64,000 bases of DNA from Gracilaria gracilis (taxonomy: Eukaryota > Rhodophyta > Florideophyceae > Gracilariales > Gracilariaceae), in the NCBI GenBank assembly GCA_030374805.1, contig JARGSG010000017.1, forward strand, positions 905,563 through 969,562, given 5' to 3'. Both the position numbers and the translations under genes were made by a program. Shown here piece by piece: positions 60,810 to 64,000 of the stretch (its first letter is position 1; every line of letters begins with the position of its first letter). The notes beneath the pieces were generated by a model, which was not told where the DNA came from, did no database searches, and saw only the letters and a program-made list of their open reading frames with translations.

Positions 60810-63800
60810 CTTTCGTAACTGCCGTAACGAGTGCTTTTTTCGCGCATATCGTTTGTGTGTGTATCTATCAACCCATGACTGTGCTGCAGTTCCCGTCTCA
60901 CCCCGAAAGCCGGCTTTTGATGTTTGATGTTACGTCCAACTCTCATCAACGTCCTGCATGTATGTAACAATCCATTTTTTTTAACTTACACAGACAGCAC
61001 AGAAGCACGTCTGCCTTCCACCGTTGCTCGCTCTGTAGTTGTTGCACTGATATCTCGTTTCTAATCGCCGTCATGATACTGTATCTAAGGTTACCATCGC
61101 TCTGCATCGATAAAGGCATTCCAAGCTTTTCTTTGACTCGCACGAATTCACACCCGCACTGCAAATCAGCGTAACACTATAACGTTGACCAAAGACTGTC
61201 CACCCTGGCAGAAACCTTTCCCGTCAAGCGTGCCGCGCCACCCATGCGTTGCCAGTGTACACCTGTGCCAATCAATGCTCATACAATATCTCGCAACCGT
61301 ATGAAAGAAAGCAACGGATTTTATGTGCGCCTATCTACCGGCAGAAACCAGTTTAAAGAGCTTGATGTTTTGCAAACTGTGCAAACAGCAATCTCTCTCT
61401 CTCTCTCTCTCCCTCTCTCTCAAGGCTTGAGCGCTTGTTCAAACAGAGCAAAAGTGAGAAGACCGCTGCCAATTGCGCATTTATGTGCTGGCTCATGGAC
61501 GCAAGGCTGTTGCTATGGCTGCTTCATCGGTAAACGTGACACAGAGACGACTTGTGCGCTTGCTTTAAACATGGATAACATGGCAGACTTCTTGTCGTTT
61601 GCTCCTTGCCCAATGACCACCGGCTTGCATGAAGCACCATGTCTCATATGTAAGTCAACTTGTGGTGGTCCAGGATATGAGCCAAACCAATCATTTGCTC
61701 ACCCTGTTTTTCGTCATCCCTCCAACCCGAGCTTACGAGTTGTACGAAGGTATTCTGCCCACCACCACCAGCCAGTTTTGTTGGCTGCTGGCTGAGTATG
61801 ATTACCAATCATAGAAACACAGTCACCCGCGTGCGCGTGTGGTCAGTTCTCCAACACTGGTTTTAAGCCGTTAAAAGCATAAGGTTATGCGGACACACGC
61901 CCCGTTCTTTGGTGCGTTATACGAATCTCTTTGTTCCTTGGCAAAGTGTAATTGCTGGCTCTCCGTCCCGGCTATACATATCTACCGGTGCGCGCACAAG
62001 CTTAAAACGGTTTGCTGGATTTGCCGTACTTAACGCCATCAAATAACGGAGAATTACACCCGTATCTACATGGCAGCAGGTGGACGGAGAAAGCTTCTCT
62101 CCACATATGCATGCTTGACAAAAGTCTCATTCATCATGGATAATAGTAGTTTCCTCACCATTTCCAACGGATTCTGAAGCCATCACCATGACCAAAGCTC
62201 TCTTCGAAATGACGAATTCTATTGCCTATCGGTTTTATACGGCAAACTTACTCTCACGGAAGACAGCACACCTGTTATCCAATATCCAATATATACCACC
62301 CACCCGTACAAGCGTCCACCACAAGGTTGTCATACCAAGAGGAATGCGTACTACAGTACACCGGTTGGAGTTATACCTTTTTATCGAGCTTTATATAAGT
62401 GTGTAATTAATTCTCGCCACAAGCAGTGTACGTGTACCACCTCTGCGATGGTAAGAGGGATGTACAGGTACAGATATACAGATATGAATGCCGTTCTTGT
62501 TATGAGTTGTCCTAAGCTGTAGTTTTCTGTCCAGAAAAAAGCTTCCACACCATCAGATACTTATCCTTTCTCGAAAGGCAAGACCGCGTGGAAGAGTTTG
62601 TGCTCTGACAGCACCGAGGTGAAGAACCACTCGCATGCCTTTTTCCAACAAGTCGACAAACATCAGCGCAGAGACTCGGTGAAGGACACGCCGCTGAAGC
62701 CTTTACCTTGCTGAAAGCGTACCTGTTTCAGAAAGCTGCTGTGCCACCGAAATTGCGTCTGGGCGCCCAAAGCGTAGAAGAAGAGCAACGTACATACTAC
62801 CAACTGCAGCACATCTTCTTCGCAAACAACCGAAGTGATGACGCATACAAGCGGTCAGCATACCTTGTACTGGCTTCTCGGTACAGTCAGGACGTTTTCG
62901 TCGCGCAGAAGAATTGTTGAGAACCGTCCCGTTTCCATATTCGCAACACCGACTCACCATCACGATTACGTGAAAACTGTGCGCACAACACGGCCATGCG
63001 GGTTCGGAATTGAGCTTTGGCGCCGCCCTGAAAATATTGCGCGCCAAACGACGGCAAAGAGAAGACTTAAGACCCGTCCCTGATTCCTTTAACAACAACC
63101 TTGATTTGTTATTAAACTGTCAGTGTACTACTAAGCGAACCCCCAAGTCATTTCACACCTGCTGGCTTCGCTACACAGCAATTGGAGCTTAAAAATTATG
63201 CTCGACTCTTGAAGGTGTCTGTTGCCATCTCTCCCTCGAAGAAGTTGAGAACGGAGAAACCCCTCTCTCGGGCTTGGGAAGCTCTTCCCGTGACTATGTT
63301 CAGTTATTGCAGTTGCTGTCCGTATCGCACTCTAGCAGAGGCCCCAGATGCGTCATTTGGAACAATGATAACAACATTAAAGGGCAGAACCGTCTGACGA
63401 AGAAAACTCCCGAGCAAGTCAATTTTCGCCGCCCACTGGGCTAAGTACTGTGTCTGGAAAAGAAGAGTTGCTACAGGTTAAACACGGAGAACCTTTACAG
63501 CCAAGTTGTTGATACCTGTACTGTACATGAACCCACAAAGTTGTCAGTCACTCTTCTTGGTGAGAGAAAGCTATCTATAGATATCTATAGATACAGTAGT
63601 GAGCCTTCAGCCTAGAAATTCGAAGCTGATGTCCAATACAAAAAGGAGGAACGTCTATAAACGCCATCTTTTTTCCATTGACGTCATGCGAAAAAGGGTC
63701 ACGCGCCTATTGGTGAGGCATTCTTCGAGCCCCTTTAAGAGGAATTAGCAGATCTCCTGTCACGCCGCAAAGTCAGCGGAAGAATAAGAAGAGGAACACT

Positions 63801-64000
63801 CGTGTCGGAGTACATATGTACATACCGATACTACACATTGTTTCTCGCAAATCTACAAGTGGTTTCTCTCAACGATATCCACGAAGAGACACAGGGTCAG
63901 CGCTAATCTTCTTAATTGATACGGCTCCGGACCATCTCAGTGGAGGCCCGTCAGCCAAACGCAATAAGGATGAACTTATGGGCGAAGTGATCAGCATTCG
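60810..64000. other. 3.2 kb without recognisable genes
   Basis: Only short ORFs (largest 183 codons, 61244-61795) without family resemblance, spanning a CT microsatellite. A TACCTTCGTA-type motif lies at 61743. Several GTAC-rich stretches occur near 62340-62470. Confidence 0.45.
61392..61419. repeat. CT dinucleotide microsatellite
   Basis: Thirteen to fourteen CT units with one CC interruption. Confidence 0.95.

Noticed and set aside
61244-61795. 183-codon ORF
   Set aside because: No family resemblance, spans a CT microsatellite, and has no leader or motif support.

Overview
The window looks like nuclear DNA of a red alga, probably a multicellular one; this is inference. The protein genes are compact and almost intron-free: only two clean spliceosomal introns were found, 143 bp in CSN2 and 83 bp in the FAD4-like gene. 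The gene set is eukaryotic (COP9 signalosome subunit 2, DNA polymerase X, PH-domain kinases, 5S rRNA). The NADPH oxidase carries a large insert with extra membrane helices, an arrangement I recall being described for red algal RBOH proteins. Plastid-type genes also occur (FAD4-like desaturase, thioredoxin-like [2Fe-2S] protein).

Layout. 0-9 kb: partial class 3 lipase (+), a frameshifted PH-domain kinase (+), a LINE-like relic, CSN2 (+) and an intact paralogous PH-kinase (-). 9.4-14.5 kb: Ty1/copia element 1 on the minus strand, with identical 289-bp LTRs and TSD ACAGT. 15-31 kb: gene-dense stretch with a small membrane protein (+), an HtrA-like protein (-), a DnaJC28/DUF1992 protein (+), a LMW-phosphatase-like pseudoenzyme (-), an unknown 192-aa protein (+), a 5S rRNA gene (+), a [2Fe-2S]/TPR protein (-), a FAD4-like desaturase (-), a TMEM223-like protein (+) and a polymerase X (-). 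31-38.5 kb: no recognisable gene. 38.5-45.8 kb: copia element 2 (minus), with identical 324-bp LTRs, TSD GTGAG and an extra antisense gene. 46-50 kb: mostly non-coding. 50-60.8 kb: a zinc-finger protein (+), a decayed PIF/Harbinger transposon with 13-bp TIRs and TSD TAA, the NADPH oxidase (-) and an MDR-type oxidoreductase (+). 60.8-64 kb: no recognisable gene.

Themes. (1) The two copia elements differ in LTRs and proteins but share one expression design: Gag starts inside the 5' LTR, is translated through a primer-binding site complementary to the anticodon-loop half of initiator tRNA-Met, and Pol lies in the -1 frame. Element 2 has a textbook slippery heptamer plus hairpin at that junction. 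(2) Element 2 carries an antisense ORF between pol and the 3' LTR, with a basic N-terminus, a basic tail and a possible Cys/His peptidase-like C-terminal half. This is the best candidate for an undescribed system. (3) Four genes have a pure C-run of 17-27 nt on their coding strand just before the ATG. (4) Short near-palindromes (TACCAACGGTA and TACCTTCG(G)TA) recur in intergenic DNA far more often than chance allows. (5) Several genes look like pseudoenzymes or decaying copies: the LMW-PTP without Cys/Arg, the HtrA without His, the kinase with HCD and a frameshift, and a copia reverse transcriptase with TED instead of xDD.
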